Source of the DNA: Crambe crambe
Taxonomy: Eukaryota > Porifera > Demospongiae > Poecilosclerida > Crambeidae
Assembly: GCA_963924555.1 (NCBI GenBank)
Contig: OZ004583.1
Coordinates: 7,454,582 to 7,518,581, forward strand
Length of the DNA stretch: 64,000 bases
Direction of reading: 5' to 3'
Position numbers and translations under genes: made by a program. Below, piece after piece: positions 1-19,500 of the stretch (positions within the stretch are counted from its first letter, which is position 1; the number at the start of each line of letters is the position of its first letter). The notes under the pieces were generated by a model. The model had not been told where the DNA came from and did no database searches. It was given only the letters and a program-made list of their open reading frames with translations.

Positions 1-244
1 TGCCATACATTATCAGTGCCTCCAACCTGTGAACTTTGACTTCAGTACAAAGTGCTTTTTTCAACCATTAAAGTAATGCTAATATAAAATGTGTGAGTTT
101 GCCTAATTTTGAAAATTCTTCAGTATTCTTGGTCTAATTTTATACTGATGGTTAGAGGTTCTGCATTATAGCTACTCCATAGCTACACATGATAAATGCA
201 AAGTGAAAAAATAGTGTGGCTATACATCTATTGATCTAACTCAC

Positions 245-3037
245 TACTCTGAGATGAAGAAGGTCCTAATGGGTTTGAAGCTGTGACGCTGACATTGTAA
301 TTTTGATGCGTGTCGGACAAAGGCACTGTTATGGAACAGAGTTGATCACTGCAGCTGTAAGAACTGACTATCCTCTGAATTCTCGTTCTGCTAAGTATGT
401 TCACTTGGTAGTTGATAAAGGAATTAAAGGAACATTGTAGCCTGGAGATCTCGAATGATAAAGAAAATAGAATCATTGCATTAATACTTATTGTTAGAGC
501 ATAATTATAGCTAACTTGATCTATTCTCCACTCTACTTTCATCCGCTTCATTCTGTCATGATAATATATATAAGATATGAAGAGATTATAAATCCTAGGA
601 GCTGCATTCAAAAAATAACAATAGAATAAAGATACGTAGATACAGTCTTACTTCGTGGATAGGCAGTTAAGGTGTCTCTGGTTCCTTCTTGGCTTCCACA
701 GAAATTGATAGCACTGACTTCTAAAGTGTGTCTCCTTCCCCTGGTCAAGTCAGAGCAGCTGTAATGCTCACTGGGTCTCTGTAGAGGACATAACGAGCAT
801 GATGTTTGTAGAGTGCGTAATTATAAAGTAGCCCATTCTGATTGGATCATGCCATGGATTTATGTTTTTAGTATCCGAAATAATTAACGATGCCCTAAAT
901 CTAATCTTTAGAATGGTAGCTATCAGCACAATTTGTATGGATCAAGTGGGCTGCTTTGAATTCTATATCACATTAACTAGTTTAACGACAAGTGGGCTTG
1001 CTTTGAATTCTATCACATTAACTAAACGACATTAATCCACCTTTATCTGAATTCTAGGGCAGGAGGGGGTGGCAGGATTTAAGATAACACGATATGTCTC
1101 CACATCATACTGAGCACTAAAAGTGGGGGACCACAGGATGGAGACGCTGATCTTTGTATCTTGAGAATTGGGGGAAAGATAGCATGCAGTAGCAGATTGG
1201 AAGGGAGAAGGAGGGACTACAAGAAAGAGGAGTTTAAAGTCAAACAATATAATTATAGCATGGAATAATCATGCAATGTTTAAGTATACAGTGGAACAAC
1301 CTTTGTAATTGTATCCCCTGAGAAAGGCCTGAGCACCAGGCCAAAATGTCAGATGTAAAAAAAAAAGAAGAGTTTTTAAAAAAACTAGTATCTACATAAC
1401 CTCTAATACTATATGTGACAGTCGACAAACTTTATTCATGCTTTCTACTTTTGAAAAAAATGTTTGAAAGGCAGAAAATTTCAGTCATGACAAAAGTAAA
1501 CTTTGACTAAAACGTGAATAAAGTCTGATTCTACCCTAGACTGTCACACATATGAAACAACCTCCAGAAAGAGGACAACATCTCTATAAGACAACATCTC
1601 TATAAGACAACATCTCTATAAGACAACATCTCTATAAAGGACAAAAATAATGTTGGGTCCCAATAAGTGTGTGCTATAACTATACGTACTGTAGGAGGTT
1701 CCACTGTATTGGGCATCCATTTTTCTCTATTATGTCTATAACTCATGATTGCTTTGTTCCCTGTCATTATAACAGTTTCATCAAAGCATGAATGAATGGG
1801 ATTATCATGAGCGAAGCGAGTCCCTCTCTATGGTGTACAAACTGGATAGTGGTATGCATATTATTATGTGCATCAAGCTCTGAGGGTAAAATACTGTGCA
1901 TGCACAAAATAGCTAAAGAAATGATTGCAAAACTTTTCGCTAACGATGGAAAGTGAAGCAAATGAACACTGCTCCAAAACTGAGCAGCAAAAAAGAGCGT
2001 GGTTAGACCGAAGGAATGTGAAGGGTAGAGCCAGGAGAAGCTCTGAATCAGATCCTGGAACAAAGAAGGTCAAGGGAAATGAAAATAGAGAAGAAGAAAA
2101 CGACAAGGAGAGCCTGAGGATGAAGAAATGAAAGAGAGAAAAAAGAAGAGCATGCGGAGTCTGAAGGCTGGACAGGTGGAGATTAGATTCAGAGTCTGCT
2201 GAACAAAGAGAAGCTAGGTTAGTAGTATCAAGGGCTTATAGAGAACAGATGCTATTCCAACTAGGTAACAATAATTTAAAGTTTTTGCAAAAGCAAGCTG
2301 TGTTGCCACGCTCGCCTTCTGTGCTACGAGCACATACGTAACTAGTTAATAATGAGTTCTGCATGAATGGGATTGTCATATCTAATACATGTAGCTACTT
2401 ATAACTACCTGGAACTGAAAAATTATAACTTGCAAAAGCAGATGATACATCCAAAGAAGTACAGACGATTCTCGATCTGTTTAGATAAGATACACTAGCA
2501 GTCAGTGTAGATCTTATATTGGCACTCATCAAATTGCTCGTTGGAAATTGAACAGTGGTGATATGGATATGAAGACCAGGTGTGTAATATAGAGATATCG
2601 GGAATACACTTCTTTGTGGCCCCTGGTTATATGCAAGATAATTAGCAATCACGCTGTCATTAATTTTCCAAGCCAAGCTTGGCACTTCAGTGCCAATGCA
2701 AGTGAGTGTATCATCAACTCCAGGACACCTTTCTCCATTTGAAGTTATGGAAAAAGAAACCACTGCAGATAAAATAATTATTATAATAGCTGGCTTATAA
2801 CAATAATTATAATAGCAAGCTGAAAATGAGTCTTATACCTAGCTAGAGAGCTCTAAGGCCTACTCATGGTCAGAGCCAGACCCTATACGAATGGTGAATC
2901 AGAAAAAAAAAATTGAATAGCTATTTGCTAGCTAGCTATTTATATGAATAATACAAACTAGCTAGCTAGCTAATAAACTTACAATTGACACTCCCAGCAA
3001 ATAATATAAGCAGAACAGCAAACAATATCAACATCAT
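245..3037 (-). CDS. Gene 0: Ig-FN3-FN3 receptor, 3' part outside the window
   Basis: Type I surface protein of the Ig-FN3 family. Exons on the minus strand: 3037-2983 (signal peptide, MMLILFAVLLILFAGSVN), 2762-2409 (Ig-like, with CPG, a Cys before the core Trp and a Cys near the end), 1216-1039 and 778-652 (one FN3 split over two exons), 601-516 and 449-245 (second FN3). All have GT/AG borders and phases that close (phase 1 between modules, phase 0 inside each FN3). The first FN3 opens VPPSPF and contains ILWSPTFSAQYDVETYRV; the second has the family CSDQLCSI pair. By analogy with gene 1, a cysteine module and membrane exons should follow to the left of base 1. It lacks the extra FN3 and cysteine module that follow the Ig domain in the plus-strand genes. 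The 1.2 kb intron carries a foldback element. It starts 621 bp downstream of the gene 1 stop in the same direction. Confidence 0.75.
1289..1706. mobile_element. MITE with CAGTGGAAC termini and TA target duplication
   Basis: Non-coding insertion in the long intron of gene 0. It begins CAGTGGAACAACC and ends with the inverted complement GGTTCCACTG, each flanked by TA. Inside lie a tandem array of about four 16-bp units (ACAACATCTCTATAAG, roughly 1575-1635) and a second inverted repeat (ATATGTGACAGTC near 1411 against GACTGTCACACATAT near 1540), suggesting a nested foldback. The same termini occur at 31275-31440. TA duplication and short inverted ends suit a Tc1/mariner-type non-autonomous element; no transposase is seen. 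Confidence 0.6.
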
Positions 3038-3658
3038 TATAGCTAGCTAGCTCCAAAATGTAAGAGGCAACTACGTACTCCTATCCTCCTCACCCATAAG
3101 AATGAGAAAAGAGGGAGTTAGCTAGTGACCTTTGATTTTAAGTTGGAGTTAAATCAGTTACTGCATGCAGAGATAGTGTAGCAGGCAACAATATCGGGTA
3201 AAGGGTCACGCTCATAGCGTCCCCAATTAAATTTTAGACTGGTCACGCGCACGCGTTAGCGCGCGCCTAGGATCTAGCATAGCGAGTAGAGACTAGACGA
3301 AATCGGTGACTCTGAGCACAGCTAGGCTAAGTACTTGAGATGGAGAATTCATGACATGTAGCTTGCCTCATACTTTAGATCTGGGTACAAACTAGTCTCG
3401 TGAACCTGCAGACTAGGTACGAGCTACATTGTATAACCAGTCCAAGCAACACAACATCTTAGCTATTATTTTATTATTGTAATAAAAATTTATAGTCAAA
3501 ATAATTAGCTATCTGCTATATTTTAGTTCATGAGGTCCATAAAAAGTGACTTTTGAATCAGGAGGTACACTCCCAATAACATCTGAAGAAAAAAGGAGAG
3601 ATTTCCATGGACTTTTTAGCTAATAGCTAACAATAACTACATACAGTAACTCACAATT
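3038..3658. other. Intergenic region between gene 1 (3' end) and gene 0 (start)
   Basis: This 621-bp stretch holds the 3' flank of gene 1 and the presumed promoter of gene 0. Around 3244-3270 there is a short CpG-rich patch (CACGCGCACGCGTTAGCGCG) in otherwise AT-rich DNA. I see no exon in it and no clear TATA box at a defined distance. Confidence 0.4.
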
Positions 3659-10591
<6,933 letters not shown>

Positions 10592-10844
10592 TTTGACTGT
10601 AGGTACCGTGGTGGCTGATTCATGAAACTGTCACGAAGACACGTAGTATTATCATCAAAGGCCACTCAGCCATCAGTATGCGGCGCGGCACATGCACAGC
10701 GTGTGAAACTCCGCGCATGCGTATGAATTTGTCGGCGCTAGCTATGAGATTTGAGATTATTTTTCTGTGTTTATTACATTATAGTTGACTATGACAGCAA
10801 GAACTGAGGTAGCTATAATATTTTAAGTTATTGCTCTCTAAATA
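10592..10844. promoter_or_regulatory. Gene 2 to gene 1 spacer with NRF1-like site
   Basis: A 253-bp spacer between the gene 2 stop and the gene 1 start. It contains the palindrome-like GCGCATGCG at 10713-10721 inside a CpG-rich island. The same core recurs upstream of A/gene 2, B, C, G and H, which suggests a shared promoter element. NRF1 recognises GCGCATGCGC in other animals; the link to this factor is inference. Confidence 0.5.
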
Positions 10845-13089
10845 TCATACTATCTCCATTCTTTTATTGTTTGCAAATTTCCGCCTTTGACCTCCAGCTC
10901 CTATTCTTTCATATCTTCCCTCTGAGTTCGCACGTATCACTTCAGATTCCCTAGCAGACTTCACTGGTATGATCTTCCAATTCTTCTTCTTTTTGAGTAA
11001 GATATAAGTGAAAAATATGACGAGAGTTATCACCGTTACAAGAATTAAAAAGATACCGATACTGAACATGATTATAGGCACTAGTTCCAATATTATTTTT
11101 GAAATGGAGCGACCTATAAATGAAGGAAAGAATAGCAGCATTATGTAAGTACAGTAGATCAATTGAGAGGCTGCTTGATCTATAGACTGTAAGTTAGTTA
11201 TAACCCTAAACCAGCTAAGACCTACAATAATTATGTCATATAACTATATAAAATCTAAATCTTCAACAAATTAAGGCTTTTAGCTCTGCACTCATGGCCT
11301 ATAGGCTTAATTATGTTGCAGATATAATATTATAGCTACGTATAGGTATTCTACAAAATATGCTGGATTTCAAACAACCATGCATAATATTATTAGCTAT
11401 TATGATTTAAAAGAAGCTGTATAGCTATAAGAATTATTCTGGAATCAGAGTGGATCTCAATTATTATTATAGCACCATATAGCTAACCTTGATCACGATG
11501 ACATTTGTGCCTTGTTGGGTCTGGATTCCACTGGCCACTATTGGTGCAGGTAGCTGTTCTCTGGTCAGTGGGGGAAAATCCACTATCACAATGGAACACT
11601 GCCATTGATCCCATCATGGTAGTGTTGGAAAGAACCTTGATTTTCCCATTGGGTGGAGAGAGAGGCACACCACATTTAACTATAAAGATAATTATTACAG
11701 TTAGCTAGCTAGCTATAAAAATTATAAGTTTGCATGCATGCAAGAAATAAAAAAAAAATTATCTACTGCATTACAACACAAGCATTACATAAATATACAG
11801 ACACACACATAGATGTGCAGTGTACACTTTGAATTCATTTTTTGCAGTGTATGATAGACCTTATTTGTAGCTAACTGAGGTGAATTTTATGGATGATGGC
11901 ACCAAATTGACATGCTATGTACACAGCTACAAAGTAAATTAATATTGACATACTATATTGAACTCTCATCGTTAATGGGTGACTCTTTCCAGCACATCCC
12001 TCTACAGTAAGCCTCACTGTATACATTACATTATAATTCAAGGTCACACTCAAAGGTGGGTAGTTGACCACAGTGGAAATAGGATGAGATAAAGATCGAG
12101 GGGTTATTGCAACTTGGTAACTTTCTGACATCATGATATCTGGATTATTATTCTGTAGTGTGTTCCAATCAATGGTGACCATGATATTAGAAGCTGCTTC
12201 ATTTTTCTTGGCTATGCTGAAGCCAGTAGGTGAGCGTGGCACTACAAAATGGGACAGAAAAAAAACTGCTGTAGTTGTATCAGTCACACATAAGCCACTG
12301 TGTGTGTAATGATAATTTTTGCAGTGTTAAAGCTTAGCTACAACGTTATTTGTATTGGGTTGCTAGTTAATTCTGATAAAGATTGATATCTTAATGGACC
12401 TTTCCCATTCGACCCTATAGTTGATGCGATTTTACAATCCATCTACTGTGGCTGTGATTTTACAGTCTATATCGCTTCTATTATACTACTATCAATCCCT
12501 TCTGCAACTGTAGATTATCCTATTAATGTCAATTAAGCCTGTATGGGAAGGGATGGGCCCCGCCAAGGATTAATTGTCACAATTATGTTGATAATGTAAG
12601 AAATATAATTATTTATGTGTAACTATGTACCTGAAGCAAAGATATTGACTTCTTCTGATTGATTATTCAGATCTCTACCGCTGCATTCTAATCGAACACT
12701 CCTCATGCCAACACTTCTTAGTACTGTCAGTGTAATCACTGACTCAATGTACTCATTGGCTATATACTTGGTTAGAGTAGTACTAATGTTCCTATCCAAG
12801 TGATCCGTTCTGTTGAGAGCAGATGAGTTGTCATACATGATTTGTATGGGTGCTCTATCTGGAAAATTCACACGCCATGTCAAATGAAGATCCTTGCTAT
12901 TGGAGTTTATGGAACAGTTGTATGAAATAGTGTCTCCTGGACAGTCACTGTCCATAAAGGTAGAGTTTTGATCTTGAAAGGAGAGTGTAACAAGTGCTGG
13001 GGAAATCAAAAATCATTCATTCATTGATGTTGTATTAGCTACATAGCTGAATAGCAGCTAGAGAAAAGCAAAGCAATAAGATAAGCATG

Positions 13090-13128
<39 letters not shown>

Positions 13129-16100
13129 GGCAGGCAGGACAGAATGTATAACAAAGAATTCATGCTTAAATTTAAACCTGCTAGAGAGCAGTTGAGAAGC
13201 TGTGGTGGTGGATCCCAGTCACCCTGCCTCCTACAAGTGGCACTCATGACAGAGGAAGGGATAAAACCTTCATCACAATGGTAGGTGACATAATCCCCCT
13301 CCTTTGTGCCGTTGGTTGCCATGAAGTAGCCATCAATGGGAGGCATAGGATCACCACAATCAACTAATAAGGATATAATAATGGTGATTCCACAATGATT
13401 ATTGTGTAACTGAATTAATGGACCTGGCACTAGCTACAGCTATGAATTACAATTAGCTTTGTTCTGATGGTAGTTAACTTAGGTAGGTAGTCAAACAATA
13501 TTATCTGAGATTCAAGGTGGTGTTATAGCCTCGTCCCCGGCCAGGCTCTAATTTTGCGGAGGCGGACTAAAGATTTTTGGTGCATGCGCAAACAGTTGGT
13601 ACCAGGCTCTATTTTCCGCCTCCATATAATTTTGGAGCCTGGGGACGAGGCTAGGTACGTGGTGTTATACGTAGCACTTATAAAGGGATGCCCTCTAGCT
13701 CAAAGATGATGATCAGTTACGTATAGTCAATCTACTGTGCATTAATTACCGAATGTGATGTTTGACAATGTCTGGGGCCTGCTCTCTCCAGCACAGTTCA
13801 CCGCCACAAGAGTGACTGTATATTCCACGTTATATCTCAAAGTGACATTCCATGGAGAAGAGTACACGACAATGGCTGTAGGATACGGCAGTGAAATGGA
13901 CTCAATCATGATCCTGTAGCTATCTACAACAGCCTCCGGGCCATTGCCAGGTGGTGGGTTACACTGGAAGGTAACGGTGGTGTTTGAGAGTCTGTTGTAG
14001 TTCCTGGAAATTTTGAAGCCAGTTGGCTCAAGTGGTGCTACAGAGCATGAAAGAAGTTGAGTATAGAAAATAATATACTTCCTTGAAATACCAATATTTC
14101 ATGTCATAATAATGTGGCTTGTAGCATATAGCTAAGTTAACCTTCATGTTAATTCATTTTCGTTGTTACAGTTGTTGTACAAGGTAATCAAATTTCATGT
14201 GATTATTGTTGAACCACGAGCCAACAACAAAAATTCCCAATCTATGGTAACATTACCTACGTAGCTACCATATTTTTAAAAATCATACTTTCATATAATT
14301 TTGCTAGTGTACAGTATACCAAGAATAAAAATGTGTATTAATGGTTATTAAAGCTTATACCTGATGTATCGAATAATACAATCAAACTTTCACTGTTGAG
14401 ACTTCCAATGCTGCATTCCAACTCAGCTTCATTCATAGTAATGTTACCAAGCACCCTGAATGTGATAACTGATTCAATATATTCACTGGCTCTGTAATCT
14501 GTCAAAACTGTGCTGATATCGAAATCAAAGTTATTCTTAGTGCCAAGCATGGATGAGCTGTTATATGAGATGCCGATGGGACTAAATCCAGCGAAAGTTA
14601 CCTGCCAAATTAAGTGCAGGTCACTGCTATTGGAATGTATGGAGCAATTATAAGACACACTGTCACCAGGGCAGTCAATATCAGGTGAAGTCATATTCAT
14701 ATCGGCCAGGGTCAAATTGATATTGACAACTACGTATATAAAAAATACATGTACAATGCATCACGGTACCAGTAATAGATACATAGCTATGTATGTATCA
14801 TTGCCAGAGTTACAATTACCTTCCATCGATGTACATTTATAACTTCCTGGCGCTGGAGTCCATGTTCCACTGTTAGTACACATAGCTGGCATCATGGCAG
14901 AAGGGACGAAACCTTCATCACATTGCATTATAAGATGGTCTCCAACTTTGGTACCAGAGTACCGTACTATCCTGGCATTCACAGATGGTGAAGGAATACC
15001 ACAGTCAACTGTACAATATATCACAAGACATATCAGAAAATTAATCATGTGGTACTTACGTATAAATCATTATCAATGCTTAAACTGTTGTAATGTGTTA
15101 TCTTACTATACTCAATATCTTGTAATGTAAATGGCCTGCTCTCTCCAGCACAGTTGATAGCAGAAATATTGGCTGTGTATTCCACATTGTAGTCCAGAGT
15201 TACATTCCAAGGTGGGACATGGACGACATTGGTAATTGGATGAGATAATGGAGCAGGACTGATGGAGATTCTATAGCTGTCCACGACAGTCTCTGGATCC
15301 CACTGGAATGTGACAGTAGTGTTAAATGTTGTGTCATATCTTCTTGAAATGTGGAGATTGGCTGGTATGAAAGGTACTAATATATATAGAAACCATAAGT
15401 AACTAGCTATTCATAGCAGTAATGTGTAACATGTTTGTAGCAAGCAATGGCTTACATACCTGAAGAATTAATATTAAGAATCTCTGTATCATTATCGAGA
15501 TTAGTAATGCCACATTGTATTTCGGTCCCACTCAGGATGAAATTATTCCACAGTGTCAATTTCATGACAGACTCTATTTGCTGGTTGCTCACATACTTTG
15601 TAAGAGTTGCACTGATATTTCTACTAAAATTCTCCATGTCATTGAGAATAGATGAGCTGTTGTAAGTGATGTGTACTGATTCATTCCAAGGGAAAGTGAC
15701 TCGCCATGTTAGATGCAGGTTCCTGCTATTGGATAGTATTGAGCAGTTGTAAAATACAGTGTCTCCTGGGCAGTCAATAACAGAAGACGAAGTGTGTCTG
15801 CCTGTCAGTGTCAGAGTAACTGAACCAACTAAAAAGGTACGTAAGTATAGATGATAATAATGCTAGTCAATCTTGTAGTCTCTTGGCTAGCGTAATTACT
15901 ATGAAGGGGGGTTCCTTTTCTCCATGGTCCTGAAGCCCAGCTTATATATGTGCATCGAATTAGTATACCTTCAATAAGTGTGCAGGTTAGTGTTGCTGGC
16001 TCTGGACTCCACCTGCCAGTGCTAGTGCATGTGGCTGACATTACAGTTGAAGGGGAAAACTCTTCATTACATTGGAACGTGATATTGTCCCCCAGTTCGG

Positions 16101-16421
16101 TACCATTATGAGACACACTGCCATCAAGAGGGGGCACTGGTACACCACAGTCAACTGTTGCATAATGAAAGAATAGCTACATCCACCATTATCTCTCCGT
16201 GAAAGTTAGCTATGCTGTATACATATTATGACATTAATTTTGATGCTGGCCCCCATAAATATTTTAGAGAGGGAGGAATATGGGATATCTTGTACGCATA
16301 ATTATATAAACCACGCCCATTACCAGCCTTAATTATTATGATCCTTACTGCCAAGTGCGGAGGAAAGGAGTGACAATCCAATGGCCACAACAGTAACATA
16401 GCTAATGGTAAGCTGCTTCAT
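10845..16421 (-). CDS. Gene 2: (sushi-Ig-FN3)x3-sushi single-pass receptor
   Basis: Twelve exons, one whole module per exon, all joined in phase 1; about 1014 residues. Minus-strand exons: 16421-16349 signal peptide (MKQLTISYVTVVAIGLSLLS); 16154-15969 sushi; 15828-15460 Ig-like; 15376-15107 FN3; 15008-14820 sushi; 14729-14361 Ig-like; 14037-13750 FN3; 13363-13178 sushi; 12996-12631 Ig-like; 12241-11954 FN3; 11679-11488 sushi; 11113-10845 membrane segment and tail. The sushi modules show the DCG...P...G...G..v...C..GF.PS...C...G.W.P.P...C pattern with four cysteines. The Ig modules share DCPGD(T/S)xxYNCS and HL(T/I)W. The membrane segment is IIMFSIGIFLILVTVITLVI, followed by a basic stop-transfer KKKKNWK and a short tail containing RYERIG. 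Sushi modules are typical of complement-type and adhesion proteins. Function is not identified. It shares a 146-bp head-to-head spacer with gene A. Ragged copies of its exons lie near A and B. Confidence 0.82.
13086..13128. repeat. (GACA)n microsatellite
   Basis: A run of about ten GACA units in the intron of gene 2 just past the third sushi exon (on the minus strand). Confidence 0.9.
13526..13653. mobile_element. Small foldback element, TAGCCTCGTCCCC termini
   Basis: A 128-bp inverted-repeat element in the intron between FN3-2 and sushi-3 of gene 2. The left arm TAGCCTCGTCCCC...GGAGGCGGA is mirrored by the right arm TCCGCCTCC...GGGGACGAGGCTA, apart from small gaps. A similar but much shorter hairpin (TAGCCTCGTTCC / GGAACAAGGCTA) lies at 18538-18576. 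No coding content. Confidence 0.6.
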
Positions 16422-16567
16422 CTTATTTCTTCTATTATAGTAGCTAGCTATGATTATTATTATGCCTAGTCGCGTCTGACTCTTTCGCATAATAATGCGC
16501 ATACGCATAAAAGCACAGTAGACGCCTCCAGCTGGCTAGCTAGCTAGCTAACTCCTGGATGTGAATA
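16422..16567. promoter_or_regulatory. Head-to-head shared promoter of gene 2 and gene A
   Basis: Only 146 bp separate the two start codons, which point away from each other. The spacer contains ATGCGCATACGCAT (16495-16508), then AAAAGCACAGTAGACGCCTCCAGCT, and ends in an AGCTAGCT run. Almost the same block, with a perfect ATGCGCATGCGCAT (22574-22587), lies upstream of gene B. A bidirectional promoter centred on an NRF1-like site is the simplest reading. Confidence 0.6.
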
Positions 16568-19500
16568 ATGAGAAAGTACTTCCTTATCGGCATTCTGGTA
16601 CTGCTTATTTTCGAAGGTATAGCAATGGCTAGATTGTGTTGGAACTTTGTGTTTATGTGCATATAATTATGTAGCCTCCAGTGACTTTACATTGACATCT
16701 GATCCCTCTCCCTTGGGAGCTACTCTTTGCCCTGGACGACATGTCCGATTGTTCTGTAATGCTACCAACATTCGAACTTATGCTGTCAGATGGTTCTTTG
16801 GTGATTCCACAGAATATGCAAACAGAGCAATTGAACGAAATGAAGTTCTCCCTGAAGTAGTTCCTGTGCTCACCTCAAATCCTCCTATTCCTGGAGTGGA
16901 GATCGTATTAATCAAGTCATCTATTAATGCTCAAATTCAATATACCAGTTATGTATCAACTTTAACTGTTAATATATCAGTCTTCAATATGGAAGGACTG
17001 AGTTTCAAATGTGGAACTTTTGCAAGAAAGAGTAACACTATTGCTCTAAATTTCAGAATTTTAGGTTAGTGCTCTAAAGTATAAGAACAGTATAATGAAG
17101 AAAAGTTGTCATGAGGTAGTCAGTTAAGCTAGTATGATGCTTTTACTGTAGCTATACAGCTACTGTGTATAATTGTTAAACCATGCCCGAGGGCAGAGCC
17201 TGAGGGCAAATTGGCTGTACAGCATGAGGGTGAGGCATGGTCTATAACTGTTTTTAAAGCCTACAATGGAAATGTATTGGCTTCCTGTTATTGTCCTAAC
17301 TGCATCCTAGATGATATGAATAATACCTCGTACCTCCTTTGTTGGCTCAGCTAGACTATGTAATCCTGTATGTAGAGCAGTAGCCATGGTACCACAAGTA
17401 GGTTAAATAGCTTCATTGCTTGTCTAGCAAGTTAAGTATTACTATCGATTCCTAATTAATTGACAATGAACTTTACTGTTATTGAAGCACCCCGAGATCC
17501 ACGTCCCAATCGACTGATTCCAGTTTATAACAATTCTTATCAGCTTATTTCTCTCACAGCTACCTGGAGACAACTAATTGTGAGCAAGCAAAGCCAGCAT
17601 GTTTTATAGTTATATAATATTACATTCAAGGTGCTAATATCAACTTCTAACATGCTCAGTGAGCTTTTTTTTTTTGTCACTTATAAAATATTACCCTTGC
17701 AGCCAGAACCATGCCAAAGTGCATATCTCTACTACATCCTCATAAAAAGGAATAGAGTTTTTGAAGCTGAAAAGTTTGTTAGAGCGGCTGATGTGTGTAG
17801 TAACTCAGTGTGTTCGACTGAATTTCAAATTCATTCAGTTTCACAGCAATCAGAGGATTTATCTGTTAGCATTAAGAGTGGGGATATATTAAACCGTCAC
17901 GATGGAAGACTTTTGTCCTTTTCAGACACACTCAGTGAGTATTGATTACCGTATAGCGCTTTATTTTCGAGGTGCTTTATTTTCGAGGTTTTCGTGGATT
18001 TTGCTCAAGAAACAAAATTGTTGCCTCGAATAATTTTGCTTAGGCTAAGTAGCTAGCCACGTGTCTATGTACACGTATGTGCAATGCGTAAACTGTAGTA
18101 CAGTGCAGCTGTCATGACTCTCTGTCGTTATTTTAGCTCTTCAAAGCAACATACAAACCTTCCACTACCAGATCCTAGTGGTACAATGTCACTGACAGTT
18201 CATCCTCTTCTATTGAAGCAGTAAACTCTTTCGGAAAGTCTCCACCGTTTTGAAGCAAGATTTTTGTCAAATAAAAAGGCTGAAATAGGAAGAAGAGCAG
18301 TAGAACCTCCACTACGCTGGCAAATTCTCGGAGTGAGACAGCTCAAGGGGAGCTACAAAAGCATTCAATTCTATGTGTGTGCGCGCTATTAATTATTATT
18401 TTCATTTTTAGGCGGGGTTTAAAATTTTAATAATCCTTGAAAATTATTCCGCGAAATATTTAGAAATAGCTATCCTCGAAATATTAGTGCCTCGAAAATA
18501 GAGCGCTATACAGTATGTAGCTGAATGGTAACTCACCTAGCCTCGTTCCAAAAAAATAGGCCTGGGAACAAGGCTAAATCTCACCATGCAAGTGTGTGTG
18601 GCATCATCGTTTCCATAATTATATCATTATTCCTGTCTGACATAGATGCTAAATATCACCATGCAAGCATGTGTGGCATCATCGTTTCCATAATTATAGC
18701 ATTATTCCTGTCTGATATAGATGGGAACGATGCTAAATATCACCATGCAAGGCATGTGTGGCATCATCGTTTCCATAGATGCGTATATGCAGCTCTGAAA
18801 TTGTGCTACAATATCCATTTTTTATTTAATAGCTTACTTTTTCTCTTATTAATTTCTTCCAAGCTTCTGTTTATGGCTACACAAAATTTCCAGACTATTA
18901 TTATGGCCACTATAATTATAGCTACGTAAGTAGTTGTGAGTTAAGGTGAGCCAGAGTTTACAAAGTGGGAAAAAAATGGATATACTGTATCTATTCGACT
19001 TTAAACCAAACAATCAAACTGTAGTTATAATAATCACCCTTTGTTGTTGTCATGCTGTTGTTATGTTTTCGTTATTGTTGTTGTAATCCTGCAGAAAGTT
19101 CCATTAGCTCTAGCTTGAGGTTTTCGGTTATTGATGATGGTTGTACTGCTACACTTCGGTGTTCATACTTTACTACGACTGGGTGTACATTACAGTACAC
19201 TACAGACTCTTCATATGAAGACCTTATTGGTTCTCCACTTAGTGTCCCATTTGATGGATTAACCCTTCACAGACAATCCAATACCTACTTCTTTCAAATT
19301 ACAGTAAGCGTCAGAGCTACCTTGAGAATCCTCTATCAAGGAACATTCACCTGGATAACAGGACCTGGTAAAATCCTTAATTTTCATAGTGCTCATGCAG
19401 ACTCTATAATGTAGCTATGCATGATAGCTAACTGAAGTCTATTTGCATTCACCTTGCCCCTTTATAACTGCTTAGATTCTTGACCAAATTTCAGACTCCA

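Noticed and set aside
1767..2131. Overlapping open frames on both strands in the gene 0 intron
   Set aside because: Low complexity Lys/Glu-rich and Phe/Ser-rich shadows of each other, with no splice or domain support.
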